Part shown: positions 18,332 to 29,801 of the stretch, in pieces | How the letters are laid out: every line of letters starts with the position of its first letter | Position numbering within the stretch: position 1 is the first letter of the stretch | Assembly (NCBI RefSeq): GCF_001548095.1 | Contig: NZ_AP014815.1 | Span: 2,045,656-2,109,655 of the forward strand | Direction: 5' to 3' | Origin: Geminocystis sp. NIES-3708 | Lineage (GTDB): Bacteria; Cyanobacteriota; Cyanobacteriia; Cyanobacteriales; Cyanobacteriaceae | DNA: 64,000 nt | The notes under the pieces: generated by a model | The model's input: only the letters and a program-made list of their open reading frames with translations | Databases searched by the model: none | What the model was told of the DNA's origin: nothing | Program-made: the position numbers and the translations under genes

Positions 18332-19351
18332 CTAATTAACTGTAGCCCGTAATTGCCCACAAGCCGCCGAAGCCTCTAATCCACGAGAATAACGAACACT
18401 AACGGTGATATTTTCTTGTTTCAATCTGTTTAAAAAATCATTAACTCTCTCCTTTGACGGGCGTTTATAATCTACTTCGGAAATTGGATTATAAGGTATA
18501 AGATTAACATGGGTTTGAAATCCCCGTAAGTGTTGTGCTAATTCTTGAGCGTGTTGAGGTAAATCATTAATTCCTGCTAGTAAAATATATTCAAATGTTA
18601 CTCTTCTTCCTGTGATTTTTACATACTCTCGACATTCTTTTAATAGTTGTGAGAGAGGATAATGATTAGCACTAGGAATTAGTTTTTCTCTGGTTTCTTG
18701 ATTAGAAGCGTGAAGACTCACGGCGAAAGTTATTTGTAGTTGGTGATGTGCTAATTCTAATATTTTTTGCGGTAATCCTACGGTAGATATTGTAAGCGAT
18801 CGCTGACCAATACCAATATCTTCATTGATTGATTTTATGGCTTTGATAACTTCAGGTAAATTCAACAAAGGCTCACCCATACCCATAAACACCACATTAG
18901 AAACCCTTTCGCCAAAGTCTTTTTGTATTGTCAAAATTTGATCGATAATTTCATGGGCTTTAAGATTACGGGTAAAACCGCCTTTCCCAGTGGCACAAAA
19001 ATCACAACCCATAATGCAACCTACTTGAGAAGATACACACACCGTTAATCTTTTACTGGTAGGAATTCCCACAGCTTCGATGATCAATCCATCCGCTAAT
19101 TTTAATAAATATTTACGAGTTTGATCTGGTGCTGTACTATAGTGATGAATTTGCGATCGCCCAATAATATTGTTATCTTGAATCTCTCGCCATTTTTGGG
19201 GAAAAACAGTCATATCTTGCCAAGAACTTGCACCCTTTTCATATAACCATTGATAAAGTTGTTTTCCTCGATAGGATGGTTGTTCTTGTTGTATAATCCA
19301 TTCTGTTAATTCGGGTAATGATTTTCCTAATAATACTTCTTGACTTCCCAT
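18332..19351 (-). CDS. rlmN: 23S rRNA (adenine-2503-C2)-methyltransferase RlmN
   Basis: 339 residues, radical-SAM enzyme that methylates A2503 of 23S rRNA (and A37 of some tRNAs). The [4Fe-4S] cluster motif C-x3-C-x2-C is GCIMGCDFC (Cys112, 116, 119). [10 protein letters not shown] is the conserved Gly-Glu SAM-contact strand. The C-terminal [11 protein letters not shown] carries the catalytic Cys near residue 332. The N-terminal helical accessory domain covers 10-70. Preceded by a 349-base gap after gyrB. Confidence 0.95.
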   Translation of the reverse strand: MGSQEVLLGKSLPELTEWIIQQEQPSYRGKQLYQWLYEKGASSWQDMTVFPQKWREIQDNNIIGRSQIHHYSTAPDQTRKYLLKLADGLIIEAVGIPTSKRLTVCVSSQVGCIMGCDFCATGKGGFTRNLKAHEIIDQILTIQKDFGERVSNVVFMGMGEPLLNLPEVIKAIKSINEDIGIGQRSLTISTVGLPQKILELAHHQLQITFAVSLHASNQETREKLIPSANHYPLSQLLKECREYVKITGRRVTFEYILLAGINDLPQHAQELAQHLRGFQTHVNLIPYNPISEVDYKRPSKERVNDFLNRLKQENITVSVRYSRGLEASAACGQLRATVN

Positions 19352-19700
19352 AGTTGATTAATAATATAAAATGTAAAGTTTTTCTCTTGGTTTTAAAAGA
19401 TGCAAAATTAATTGTATATAGACAATCGGTTTAAAGCCATTGTTATCATAGCTTTGAGAAAAATAAAATCCACAATTAATTTTACATACTCACTTATCTG
19501 TTTTATCTTGATCATTTTTCTTGTGTCAAACTGAGGCGATTTGGTGAAACTTTCTTTCTTAGAAAATATAGTAGGACTTTTGGCTAGAGAAATTCAATAG
19601 TCTGTAATCAAGAGAAACCAGAAATATTAGTATCTTTTTTTACCTATTCACTGGTTCACTCTATCTTATTTGGGTATTTTTTTGATATTGGATGGGGTGA
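19352..19700. other. Intergenic region between gyrB and rlmN (349 bases)
   Basis: AT-rich, both flanking genes on the minus strand. No tRNA, open frame or convincing hairpin seen. It presumably holds the gyrB 3' end and the rlmN promoter. Confidence 0.4.
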
Positions 19701-21638
<1,938 letters not shown>

Positions 21639-21814
21639 CTATTTTTTAACTCCAATTCAAGGCTTTTTTCGGCTATTTTTCCTTGAATGATATTTTTATC
21701 AAAAATTATAACACATAACAGAATACCACGATTTAAACATCGATTCAAGGCTTATTCATAAAAGGATAGGAGATGAAAAATTTAAGTAATAAGTTAAACT
21801 GAAAAAAATAGATT

Positions 21815-22585
21815 TTATAAGCCCGCACTGGCTTGTTGAAAAAGTTGATCCCAGTTAATGTTAATAGTGGTAATATTCTCATTTTCTGGCTTAGAAATTA
21901 AATCAAATGCTTTGTTTCTAGCAAAAGGATTATTTAAGGCTTGAATGACTACGTTAGCTACATCACCTCTAGGGATAGAAGTAGGAATGCCATTAGGAGG
22001 GGAAGCTAAAAATTCATCGTTTTTGCCTACTAATAGCTCTCTTTTTCCATCTGGTTTATCTAATAATCCTCCAGCTCGAATAATAGTGTAATCAATTCCT
22101 GAGTCTATGAGATACTGCTCTGCTTTTCGTTTCCAAATTAAAATATTGCCATTACCCAGACGATTTAAAGGATGATTTTCATTTGTGCCACCCATTGAAC
22201 CTACTAATATTATGTGTTCAATTCCTGCATTTTTAGCCACATCTATTTGATTTTTTTGCCCTAACCAATCTACTTCTTCTGGTTTGCCTTTATCTTCAAA
22301 GTCAAATTCTGGTGGTTTTCCTTCTTCGGGGGGTGAAATCATTTTTGGCACGGCACTGGTTAAAATAATTAAAGCATTACATCCTTGAATTGCCATGGTC
22401 AAATCTTCTGATGATAAAATATTACCGAAAATAAAACCTTTTGTAGATGTGAATATTTCTTCTGCTTTATTTTTTGATTTTGCAAAAGGTATTACTTGCC
22501 AGTTATGATTATCCGATTGTAACTTTTTAACGACTAAAGATCCTGTTCTACCAGTTGCCCCTGTTATTAATACTTTGTTGGTCAT
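21815..22585 (-). CDS. Atypical SDR, NAD(P)-binding protein
   Basis: 256 residues with an N-terminal Rossmann motif LITGATGRTGSLVV (5-18), as in the NmrA/Ycf39-like atypical short-chain dehydrogenases. IEHIILVGSMGG (near 118-129) and YTIIRAGGLLDKP (near 161-173) follow, but the YxxxK active-site pair of classical SDRs is absent. Homologues are widespread in cyanobacteria and plants and often bind NADPH without a defined reaction. Gap of 82 bases to the downstream glycosidase gene on the same strand. Substrate unknown. Confidence 0.8.
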   Translation of the reverse strand: MTNKVLITGATGRTGSLVVKKLQSDNHNWQVIPFAKSKNKAEEIFTSTKGFIFGNILSSEDLTMAIQGCNALIILTSAVPKMISPPEEGKPPEFDFEDKGKPEEVDWLGQKNQIDVAKNAGIEHIILVGSMGGTNENHPLNRLGNGNILIWKRKAEQYLIDSGIDYTIIRAGGLLDKPDGKRELLVGKNDEFLASPPNGIPTSIPRGDVANVVIQALNNPFARNKAFDLISKPENENITTININWDQLFQQASAGL

Positions 22586-22667
22586 ATTTTGTTCTCGATG
22601 TTAAGTTATTGAATTAGTTGACGTATGTATTGGAAATACTTTTTTGTTGATTTTTTAGTCAAGTTTT

Positions 22668-24680
22668 TTATGGAACAGTTTTAGAAATCGGATTGTTTTG
22701 ATTTTTTTCGGCAATGATCGTTCTTTCTCCATATTGCAGTAAATTTTCGATGGTAATTAAGCGATTCATCCAAGTGTCTAATTGTAATGGTTGTTGCTGT
22801 TGATATTTGCCCAAATATTTTGGTAGTCTTGTTTTTAAGGATGATAATTCTTTTTGAGTTGCTATTAAATTATTATTGGTAGGATTTTCCGCCAATTGTT
22901 TGAGGCGATCGCTTAATTGATCAACTTGATTAGCCCATTGCTTGAGAGAGCTAGGATCAATGGTCATTTGATGGTTTAATAACATAAAATTCCACTCTTT
23001 TTGTAGAGCCTGATAACGGGCAAGAGCGGTTTGAAATGGTTGACGATGGGGTAATGGTTCTTGAACTTCGCTAGTATTACCTTGAGTCTGTTTAAACATT
23101 GCGCCTAAACCCGTATTAAAATTTTCGGCAGCAAATAAAGCAAAACCACCAGAAGGCATATTACGAACAGATTGCATTTGATCAAAGGCTTCAGCATTCG
23201 GTACATTTAATAGACGGATACCAGGAATAATTAAACTAGCATTTTTAGCAGAAAATTCATATACAGATCTCGTGCGATCTTCAAAACTACCAGTATTTAG
23301 TGCATAGGTCATCAAAACCATCATATCAACAGATCCGTTATAAATCCAATCTTCCCAATGTTGTTGCAACACAGACAAACGTTCACGACGTTCAATGGGA
23401 AATACCGCAGTAGAAATCACTAAATCGGGACGTTTAGACTTGATCAATTGTGAAGTTTCCGACACAAAGCTAGTGATTTGTCGAATGCGAAAACCAGTCC
23501 ATTGACTCCAAGCTGGAGAATTTGGTTTGATGTTTTTAGGATCAATACCATAGGTTTGTTTAAATAAATTTCGACTAACATCCGTATAACCAAAATTTTG
23601 CTTAGTTATTCCATCTTGAAAAGGATAACGAATATAATCTAATTGAATACCATCGACATTATAATTAGTGGCAATTTCTTCTAATAATGCTAATAGATAA
23701 CGTCTAACTTGTGGATTTGCTGGATCTAAAAACGCTTTTTTAAAACCCGGAGTACGATTAAAGACTTCTCCCTTTTGATCTTTGAGTACCCAACTAGGAT
23801 TACGAGATAATACTGGTCCTAAATAATTTTCAGGTTGTCCTAAAATACGATTATGTCCTTGATTAGCGGCGGCAAAAATCCATGCCCAAGCGTGTAATTC
23901 CATGCCTCTTTCATGGGCTAATTCAATGGATGCTTGAAGAGGATCCCATCCTTTTGTCATGGGATTCTGTTCGGGAGCTACCCGACTAGGATAAATGGGA
24001 TAACTAGAGTTAATAGTTTCAAAAAATACAGTATTAATCCCCGATTCTGCCATGCGATCAAATAAAGGAGCAAGATCTTCTTTTGATTTAGCTTTAACGA
24101 TAGTACCTCGATCAACCCACATAGCTCTTACTTCTGGTTGAGCAAAATGGCGATCGACGGGATAATTATCCCATAGATTACGACGAGCATCTAACCATAA
24201 TTGTCTAGCTTGAGTATAATTTTGTATAGCTAAACTGGGAAAATCTTGAACCACTTGTCGAGCATTCGCAATGGCTTCCGATGCTTCATTATTGCTAAAA
24301 CGCTCATTAGCTTTATTTTCCCTATTATTAACACTAGATTTAGGAGGATTTTTAAGCACATAATCGGCAACGGCAGTCATGGGAGCATTATATCGAACTT
24401 GTTTCGCTTCAACAGTAATTAAAGTACTTTCTACTCGATGAATTAAATCTTGCAACTCTCTTGTCATCTGATTTATTTCCTGAGCAGAAGGACTATTAAA
24501 AGGTAAAGACGCTTGAATAGGTGTATTTTCTTCTGTAGTAAATGAAGGAAAAGATATAGGCTTAAGATCTGATGCTGAAGGGAGATTTTGAGCATAAACG
24601 GTAGGAGAAACAAAAATTCCAGCGAAAATTAACAGCTTTTGAATGTTTTTTCTTAAATTTACTATTTTAATGTTAGTCAT
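22668..24680 (-). CDS. GHL10-family glycosyl hydrolase, secreted
   Basis: About 670 residues. Starting at ATG 24680, the N-terminus is a signal peptide: MTNIKIVNLRKNIQK, then LLIFAGIFVSPTVYAQ, with cleavage after Ala near 27. The central domain (about 190-520) is the glycosyl-hydrolase-like 10 (DUF187) TIM barrel: EVRAMWVDRGT at its start, ELHAWAWIFAAA, and YNVDGIQLDYIRYP, the most typical motif. The C-terminus (about 560-670) is helical. The family is extracytoplasmic and probably cleaves cell-wall or exopolysaccharide glycosidic bonds; exact substrates are mostly unknown. An alternative ATG eight codons upstream would put extra hydrophobic residues before the signal. Confidence 0.85.
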   Translation of the reverse strand: MTNIKIVNLRKNIQKLLIFAGIFVSPTVYAQNLPSASDLKPISFPSFTTEENTPIQASLPFNSPSAQEINQMTRELQDLIHRVESTLITVEAKQVRYNAPMTAVADYVLKNPPKSSVNNRENKANERFSNNEASEAIANARQVVQDFPSLAIQNYTQARQLWLDARRNLWDNYPVDRHFAQPEVRAMWVDRGTIVKAKSKEDLAPLFDRMAESGINTVFFETINSSYPIYPSRVAPEQNPMTKGWDPLQASIELAHERGMELHAWAWIFAAANQGHNRILGQPENYLGPVLSRNPSWVLKDQKGEVFNRTPGFKKAFLDPANPQVRRYLLALLEEIATNYNVDGIQLDYIRYPFQDGITKQNFGYTDVSRNLFKQTYGIDPKNIKPNSPAWSQWTGFRIRQITSFVSETSQLIKSKRPDLVISTAVFPIERRERLSVLQQHWEDWIYNGSVDMMVLMTYALNTGSFEDRTRSVYEFSAKNASLIIPGIRLLNVPNAEAFDQMQSVRNMPSGGFALFAAENFNTGLGAMFKQTQGNTSEVQEPLPHRQPFQTALARYQALQKEWNFMLLNHQMTIDPSSLKQWANQVDQLSDRLKQLAENPTNNNLIATQKELSSLKTRLPKYLGKYQQQQPLQLDTWMNRLITIENLLQYGERTIIAEKNQNNPISKTVP

Positions 24681-24759
24681 AATAATAATTAGAATCAGTT
24701 GCAATGCAAAACTTTAAGAAATATTAAATAATAATTAATAAATCATACCAAGTCATGGT

Positions 24760-24815
24760 AGTGAATAGTTGATAATTGATAGTTGATAGTTAATCATTAA
24801 TTGTTCATTGTTTAA
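24760..24815. repeat. Short tandem GATAGTT-type repeats
   Basis: Imperfect heptameric repeats (GATAATT, GATAGTT, GATAGTT) in the divergent gap between the glycosidase and ferrochelatase-like genes, followed by AATTGTTCATTGTTT, which recurs near 35523-35538. Cyanobacterial genomes carry many such intergenic heptamer tracts; no function is known. Confidence 0.55.
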
Positions 24816-24869
24816 AAATATCCCCCTATAATGGATATTAAGAACAGTTAGTTAGTCAAGGAAACAATT

Positions 24870-26027
24870 GTGGTTGCAACTCCAGAAAGAATTATTAATA
24901 ATAACTCCGCCGTCAATTCCAACGATAAAGTTGCGGTATTATTGATGGGATATGGTGAAGTAGAAAGCTATGAAGATTTTGCTAATTATAATGAACAGGC
25001 ATTAAATCTTTTAACGGCAAAATTCGCTCCCGTGCCAACATGGATATATCCCCCCATTGCTAAATTATTGGCGGTATTTGATTTACATGAATGGAGTCAT
25101 CAACATGGTAATTTTATCTCACCTCATAACGCTATTTTTGAGCGTCAACGGGCAAATATAGAACATCACTTACAACATACATGGGGTGACCAAGTTAAAG
25201 TATTTAAAGCCTTCAATTTTTGTGCTCCTCATTTACCCAAGCAAGTGTTAGAACAAATCCAAACAGAGGGTTTTGATAAAATTTTGATTTATCCTTTATT
25301 AGTAGTGGATTCAATTTTCACCAGTGGTATAGCGGTAGAACAAGTAAACGAAGCCTTAGCAAAACCAAAGAATTTAGAAGAACATTGGATTAAATCCATG
25401 CGTTACCTTCCTTCTTTCTATAATGAACCGAAATATATTGATTTATTAGCTAAAATGGTGGAAAAAGAAATAAGTCATCATCTGAGTTCGGCTTATTTAC
25501 CTTCTGAAATAGGTATCATTTTAATGAATCATGGTTGTCCTCATGAAGCAAAAGGATTCACTTCAGGTATTGATGAGAGTCAAAAACTTTATGATTTAGT
25601 TAGAGAAAAGCTCATTAATCGTTTCCCGATGATTTCTGTCGGTTGGTTAAATCATCAAACACCTTTAATTAAATGGACTCAACCCAATGCAGAATTAGCG
25701 GGGAGAAACCTTATCGAATTGGGGGCAAAAGCCTTAGTATTTATGCCCATTGGCTTCGCTACCGAAAATCACGAAACTTTGTTAGATGTTGAGCATATTA
25801 TTGAAACTTTACAAAAAAAATATCCAACTGTCAACTATATACAGATGGAATGTGTTAATGATAACGATGAATTTTGTGAAATGGCGGCAGAATGGGCAAA
25901 TCCTCAAATTGAAGCCTTATTAACGGAAACCGCCATGGTGATTAATCCTAGTTTAGCCACTGGAAGTCATAGTCGTGGGCATCATCATGATCATGGGCAT
26001 AGTCATGGGCATCATCATCATCATTGA
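24870..26027 (+). CDS. Ferrochelatase-like protein with His-rich C-terminal tail
   Basis: 385 residues starting at GTG 24870 with AAGGA 8-12 bases upstream. The chain has the two-lobed ferrochelatase/CbiX fold pattern: VAVLLMGYGEVESYEDF (21-37) recalls the GxP loop of HemH, then KILIYPLLVVDSIFTSGIAV, GIILMNHGCPHEAKGF (possible metal-binding His) and LVFMPIGFATENHETLLDV. The last 20 residues alternate His with Gly, Ser and Asp, ending in five His, a metal-binding tail. It is a probable tetrapyrrole metal chelatase or metallochaperone. It seems a second family beside canonical HemH, so the metal and tetrapyrrole are uncertain. Confidence 0.65.
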   Translation: MVATPERIINNNSAVNSNDKVAVLLMGYGEVESYEDFANYNEQALNLLTAKFAPVPTWIYPPIAKLLAVFDLHEWSHQHGNFISPHNAIFERQRANIEHHLQHTWGDQVKVFKAFNFCAPHLPKQVLEQIQTEGFDKILIYPLLVVDSIFTSGIAVEQVNEALAKPKNLEEHWIKSMRYLPSFYNEPKYIDLLAKMVEKEISHHLSSAYLPSEIGIILMNHGCPHEAKGFTSGIDESQKLYDLVREKLINRFPMISVGWLNHQTPLIKWTQPNAELAGRNLIELGAKALVFMPIGFATENHETLLDVEHIIETLQKKYPTVNYIQMECVNDNDEFCEMAAEWANPQIEALLTETAMVINPSLATGSHSRGHHHDHGHSHGHHHHH

Positions 26028-26038
26028 TAATTAATCGT

Positions 26039-26066
26039 CAATAAGTAATAAGTAATAAGTAATAAG
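26039..26066. repeat. Heptanucleotide tandem repeat (TAATAAG)n
   Basis: Nearly four perfect copies of TAATAAG just after the ferrochelatase-like stop codon. Short tandem heptamers of this kind are typical of cyanobacterial intergenic DNA and vary between strains. Confidence 0.8.
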
Positions 26067-26116
26067 TTAATCATAAATAATCTACGATAACTGTATCAAT
26101 ATATAAAAAACTGAAA

Positions 26117-26132
26117 AAAGGCGATCGCCTTT
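26117..26132. terminator. 16-bp palindrome built on HIP1 in a convergent gap
   Basis: AAAGGCGATCGCCTTT is a perfect palindrome extending the HIP1 octamer by four bases on each side. It sits between two convergent genes, so its transcripts on either strand could form a hairpin, but it has no loop bases, so a termination role is doubtful. Confidence 0.3.
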
Positions 26133-26222
26133 AACTATTGATTGCGATTCTTTAAAATTAACAGATAATCAATATTGAGAATTTATTTCATAAATTGAGG
26201 TTATTTTTAAGAAAAAGTTTTT

Positions 26223-27428
26223 TTATTTGATGAGATTTACTTTTAAATATTGTAAAATTATAACCCCGACAAAAATACTACTAGCTAATATCAACCAAAA
26301 ATTATGAGCGTACATTATACCTTGATCTAACACCCAACCACCCAAAGGAGGACCAATTAAATAACCAATCGCCCAACATTGAGAGTTAATAGCAAAATAA
26401 ATTCCTCGTAGGGAAACAGGGGCTAAATCCACAATTAAAGCTGAAGCAGGAGGATTGTAAGTAATAAGCGCCATTGCTGCCATTAAAACTCCAGAAATAG
26501 CCCAATAAAACGCAAATTCCGTCATATTTCCTGTTGCCCAAATTAAGCTAAAACTTATTCCCCACATTATTAAAGATAAAGTTAATCCTTGAATACAATT
26601 CAGACGATTCAGAATTCTGAGTATTGGTAATTGCAGTATTGCGGCAAAAATAATATGTAAACTAAACAAACTGCTAATATTGGCGATCGAAAATTGATAA
26701 TTAACAGTAAAGTTAGTTAAATATAATGGTAAAGTAGTTTGAATTTGAGAAATATAAGTGGTAAACATCACATTAACTACGCAAAAAATCCATAAACTTT
26801 TATCTTTAAAAGCCTGATGCCAACCATGCAATTTTGTTTGCTGAGTTATCTCAATTGGATGAGTTTCTTTGATAGTAAAATGAATTACCAGATAAAATAC
26901 AACAAATGAAACACCATCAATGATAAATAAAAGACGGTAATTATTTGTGGCGGCAATAATCCAACCACCGATAATAATACCCAAACCTAAACCTAAATTA
27001 TCTGCTAAACGACTAATGGCAAAAGCTGAATTTCTTTGACATGGAGTTGTTAAATCTGCGACTAATGCCTCGGCAGGAGGCCAATAAAATCCGATGCCTA
27101 AACCCATTAATAAATTGCCTAATAACAAAAATGAAAAATTAGAAGCAGAAGCCAAAAATACATCAGCTAAAGCAGAAATAATCGCCGATAATAAAAGAAT
27201 TTTCTTTCTACCCCATTGAGGAGAATCACTCCAACTTCCTCCTAAAAAACGCCCTAAAATTCCTGATACTGATGCACTACCAAGAGCGATTCCTACCATT
27301 GTGGGGGAAAAACCTAGCTGATTGACAAAGAAAATTGGGGCATAAAATAAGGTAAAACCTGTACCAAATTGTAATAATAATCTGCCTCCTGCTAATATCC
27401 AAATCTGAGAATTAAGATTATTTATCAC
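26223..27428 (-). CDS. Major facilitator superfamily transporter
   Basis: 401 residues with about 12 hydrophobic helices, inner-membrane secondary transporter. GRFLGGSWSDSPQWGRKKIL (60-79) is the MFS loop 2-3 motif (G-x-x-x-D-R/K-x-G-R-R/K). GFYWPPAEALVADLT and YNPPASALIVDLAP are paired repeats in the two halves. It resembles drug/metabolite efflux carriers of the YajR/MdtG kind, but the substrate cannot be read from sequence. 50 bases separate it from the upstream epimerase-like gene on the same strand. Confidence 0.85.
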   Translation of the reverse strand: MINNLNSQIWILAGGRLLLQFGTGFTLFYAPIFFVNQLGFSPTMVGIALGSASVSGILGRFLGGSWSDSPQWGRKKILLLSAIISALADVFLASASNFSFLLLGNLLMGLGIGFYWPPAEALVADLTTPCQRNSAFAISRLADNLGLGLGIIIGGWIIAATNNYRLLFIIDGVSFVVFYLVIHFTIKETHPIEITQQTKLHGWHQAFKDKSLWIFCVVNVMFTTYISQIQTTLPLYLTNFTVNYQFSIANISSLFSLHIIFAAILQLPILRILNRLNCIQGLTLSLIMWGISFSLIWATGNMTEFAFYWAISGVLMAAMALITYNPPASALIVDLAPVSLRGIYFAINSQCWAIGYLIGPPLGGWVLDQGIMYAHNFWLILASSIFVGVIILQYLKVNLIK

Positions 27429-27478
27429 AATTAATAATTTCTCCGGAAAAAATACAGTTATTCTTCTACCTTTGACAA

Positions 27479-28405
27479 CTAAAATTCATTAGTGATAATT
27501 TGCTCTAATGCTGGTTTAAGGTTGGGGTAACGAAAATTATAATTCATCAATTCTGTTGTCTTTTGGGGTAACACTTTTTGTCCTTCTAAAACTACTTTAG
27601 CACCATCACCTAACAGTAATTCTAAGGCAAAACTGGGTACAGGTAGCCATGATGGACGTTTTAAACTATCTCCTAAAGTTTCACATAATTGATTCATGGT
27701 GACGGGATGAGGTGCAGTGGCGTTAAAAGTACCATTAATGTTACTGTCTTTCAAGGCTTGAATGATCATCTCCACTACATCTTCTCGATGAATCCATGAA
27801 AACCACTGTTTACCATCACCAATAGGACCTCCCGCAAAGATCTTAAAAGGTGGTATCATTTTAGCTAAAGCCCCTCCATTTCCTAAAACGATACCAAAAC
27901 GAAAAATTACTAATCTTACCCCTGCTTCCTTTACTTTTTCGGCTTCAGCTTCCCACCCTTGGCATACTTTTGCTAAAAAATCTTTTCCTACAGGACTATT
28001 TTCTGTATAAGTTTCTGTTTCACTTGTACCATAAAATCCAATAGCCGAAGCATTGATTAATACTTGGGGTTTTTGATTAGATTTTGCGATCGCATCTACA
28101 ATCATTTTTGTGCCTAACAGCCTACTATCAAGGATTTCCTGCTTATAAGTATCACTCCATCTTTCGGCAATAGGAGCACCAGCGAGATTAATAACAGCAT
28201 CACAACCATCTATTTTGCTTTGCCAACTTCCTAATTCTTTGGGAGTATAAAAAATAAACTCTAAATTAGGATAAATGGCAGGGAAAAAAACTGATTTAGC
28301 CTTATCAATATTACGAGTTAAGATAATAATCTGATTATCTTGGGCTAGTTTTTCTACTAATTTTGTACCAACAAAACCTGTCGCACCAGTAATAGCTATT
28401 TTCAT
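27479..28405 (-). CDS. TIGR01777-family epimerase/oxidoreductase (SDR39U1/YfcH-like)
   Basis: 308 residues. The N-terminal Rossmann motif MKIAITGATGFVGTKLVEKL (1-20) and GCDAVINLAGAPIAERW (near 68-84) define the TIGR01777 extended SDR family. LINASAIGFYGTSE holds the Tyr of the active site, and GNGGALAKMIPPFKIFAGGP is a family hallmark. The C-terminal DUF1731 segment (RPSWLPVPSFALELLLGD) is complete. Plant and cyanobacterial members have been linked to cell or plastid division (sometimes called SulA), but the biochemical activity is not settled. 83 bases follow the upstream menE-like gene. Confidence 0.88.
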   Translation of the reverse strand: MKIAITGATGFVGTKLVEKLAQDNQIIILTRNIDKAKSVFFPAIYPNLEFIFYTPKELGSWQSKIDGCDAVINLAGAPIAERWSDTYKQEILDSRLLGTKMIVDAIAKSNQKPQVLINASAIGFYGTSETETYTENSPVGKDFLAKVCQGWEAEAEKVKEAGVRLVIFRFGIVLGNGGALAKMIPPFKIFAGGPIGDGKQWFSWIHREDVVEMIIQALKDSNINGTFNATAPHPVTMNQLCETLGDSLKRPSWLPVPSFALELLLGDGAKVVLEGQKVLPQKTTELMNYNFRYPNLKPALEQIITNEF

Positions 28406-28488
28406 TAATTTTTTTACTTTATAATTATAGTCAATAATAAATGATCATTCTACCAATAATCAAATTTTGAAATAGTAAAGATTTATTT

Positions 28489-29799
28489 TCAATTATTTAT
28501 TTCAATAATTTTACCTTGAGAATTACGAGGAATTTGAGAAACTTTTTGCCAAATTTTAGGAATTTTATATTTAGCAATTTGAGATACAAGTTTTACTTTT
28601 ATATCTTCGTTTTTTATACTATTATTAATGGGAACATAAAAAGCGGTAATAACTTCACCCCAATAATCATCTTTTTTACCAATAATATGAACATCTTTTA
28701 CCAATTTAGTTGCTAAAATTACACTCTCAATTTCTAAAGGAAAAACATTCTCTCCCCCTGTAATTATTTTTTGACTATTTCGCCCTAAAATCCATAAATT
28801 TCCCTCTTGATCTATATAACCAATATCATCAGTAGTCCAAATATCTATATTTTGAAAATAAGGATAATAACCTTTAAATAATGAGGTTGATTTTATTTTA
28901 ATAATATCACTTTTGTTATCATTAATTATAACTTGAGCATGGGGTAAAATTTGACCAGTATTATAATTATTTTCTCGATTTTCCTTTGGTTTTAAAATAC
29001 TAATACCAGAGGCTGTTTCTGTCATTCCATAAGTTAAAGCTAAAGGAATATTATATTTATTAGCTAATAATATTTGATGAGGATAAACAGATGCACCACC
29101 TACTAAAACAGTTTTAAATTGACTTAAATATTGAGGGTTATTATCAAGGAAAAACTGTAATTGAGTCGGCACTAAAGAAATAAAATAATCTTGATAATCT
29201 TCTATAATATCTAAATTATTTTTTAAGTTTTGAAAACTATTAATAACTAACTTTCCTTGACTAATAAAACTTCGTATCACCTGCATTAAACCACTAACAT
29301 GATAAAGAGGTAAACAACAATAAGAATTAATGGGTAAATTCTCAAAATATTGATAAAAGCCTATAGCCGAAGCAGTAAGAGTTGCCCATGTATGAATGGC
29401 AAATTTAATTTTACCCGATGTGCCACCAGTAGGAATCATTATCCCCGTAAAACTAGGTGACTTTTGCTTGAAAGAAGAAAAATTATAATTAATATTACCA
29501 AAAATAATATCTGGTTTAACTATATTATTTATTTGTTCCCATTCATTACTCTGCCAATGAGAATTAATTAAAAAGACACAACTATTTGTAATAATACTAG
29601 CAAAAAAAGCTGAAATAAATTTACTGTGTTCTGTTTCAGCGATGAAAATAATTGGTTTTTTAATTGTTATTTTAGCAAAATTAATTTCCGTTAAATAATT
29701 TATTATTAATGGTTCTAAATTTTCAAATTTATTATTAAATTTCCAATTATTATTTAATAATTTTAATTGTGGTAATATATTTGACTTTTTAAGCATCAA
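28489..29799 (-). CDS. menE: 2-succinylbenzoate-CoA ligase MenE (AMP-binding enzyme)
   Basis: 436 residues of the ANL adenylating superfamily, activating o-succinylbenzoate for phylloquinone synthesis. The P-loop-like MIPTGGTSGKIKFAIHTW (near 129-146) is the A3 motif. ALTYGMTETASG is A5, TTDDIGYIDQEGNLWILGR is A7/A8, and the C-terminal lysine region is IPRNSQGKI. The short N-terminus and small size fit cyanobacterial MenE rather than acyl-CoA ligases. Its ATG lies just past the stop of the upstream salt-stress gene (two bases apart), so the two are co-transcribed. No other men gene is nearby, so the exact acid is inferred. Confidence 0.78.
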   Translation of the reverse strand: MMLKKSNILPQLKLLNNNWKFNNKFENLEPLIINYLTEINFAKITIKKPIIFIAETEHSKFISAFFASIITNSCVFLINSHWQSNEWEQINNIVKPDIIFGNINYNFSSFKQKSPSFTGIMIPTGGTSGKIKFAIHTWATLTASAIGFYQYFENLPINSYCCLPLYHVSGLMQVIRSFISQGKLVINSFQNLKNNLDIIEDYQDYFISLVPTQLQFFLDNNPQYLSQFKTVLVGGASVYPHQILLANKYNIPLALTYGMTETASGISILKPKENRENNYNTGQILPHAQVIINDNKSDIIKIKSTSLFKGYYPYFQNIDIWTTDDIGYIDQEGNLWILGRNSQKIITGGENVFPLEIESVILATKLVKDVHIIGKKDDYWGEVITAFYVPINNSIKNEDIKVKLVSQIAKYKIPKIWQKVSQIPRNSQGKIIEINN

Positions 29800-29801
29800 A
29801 A

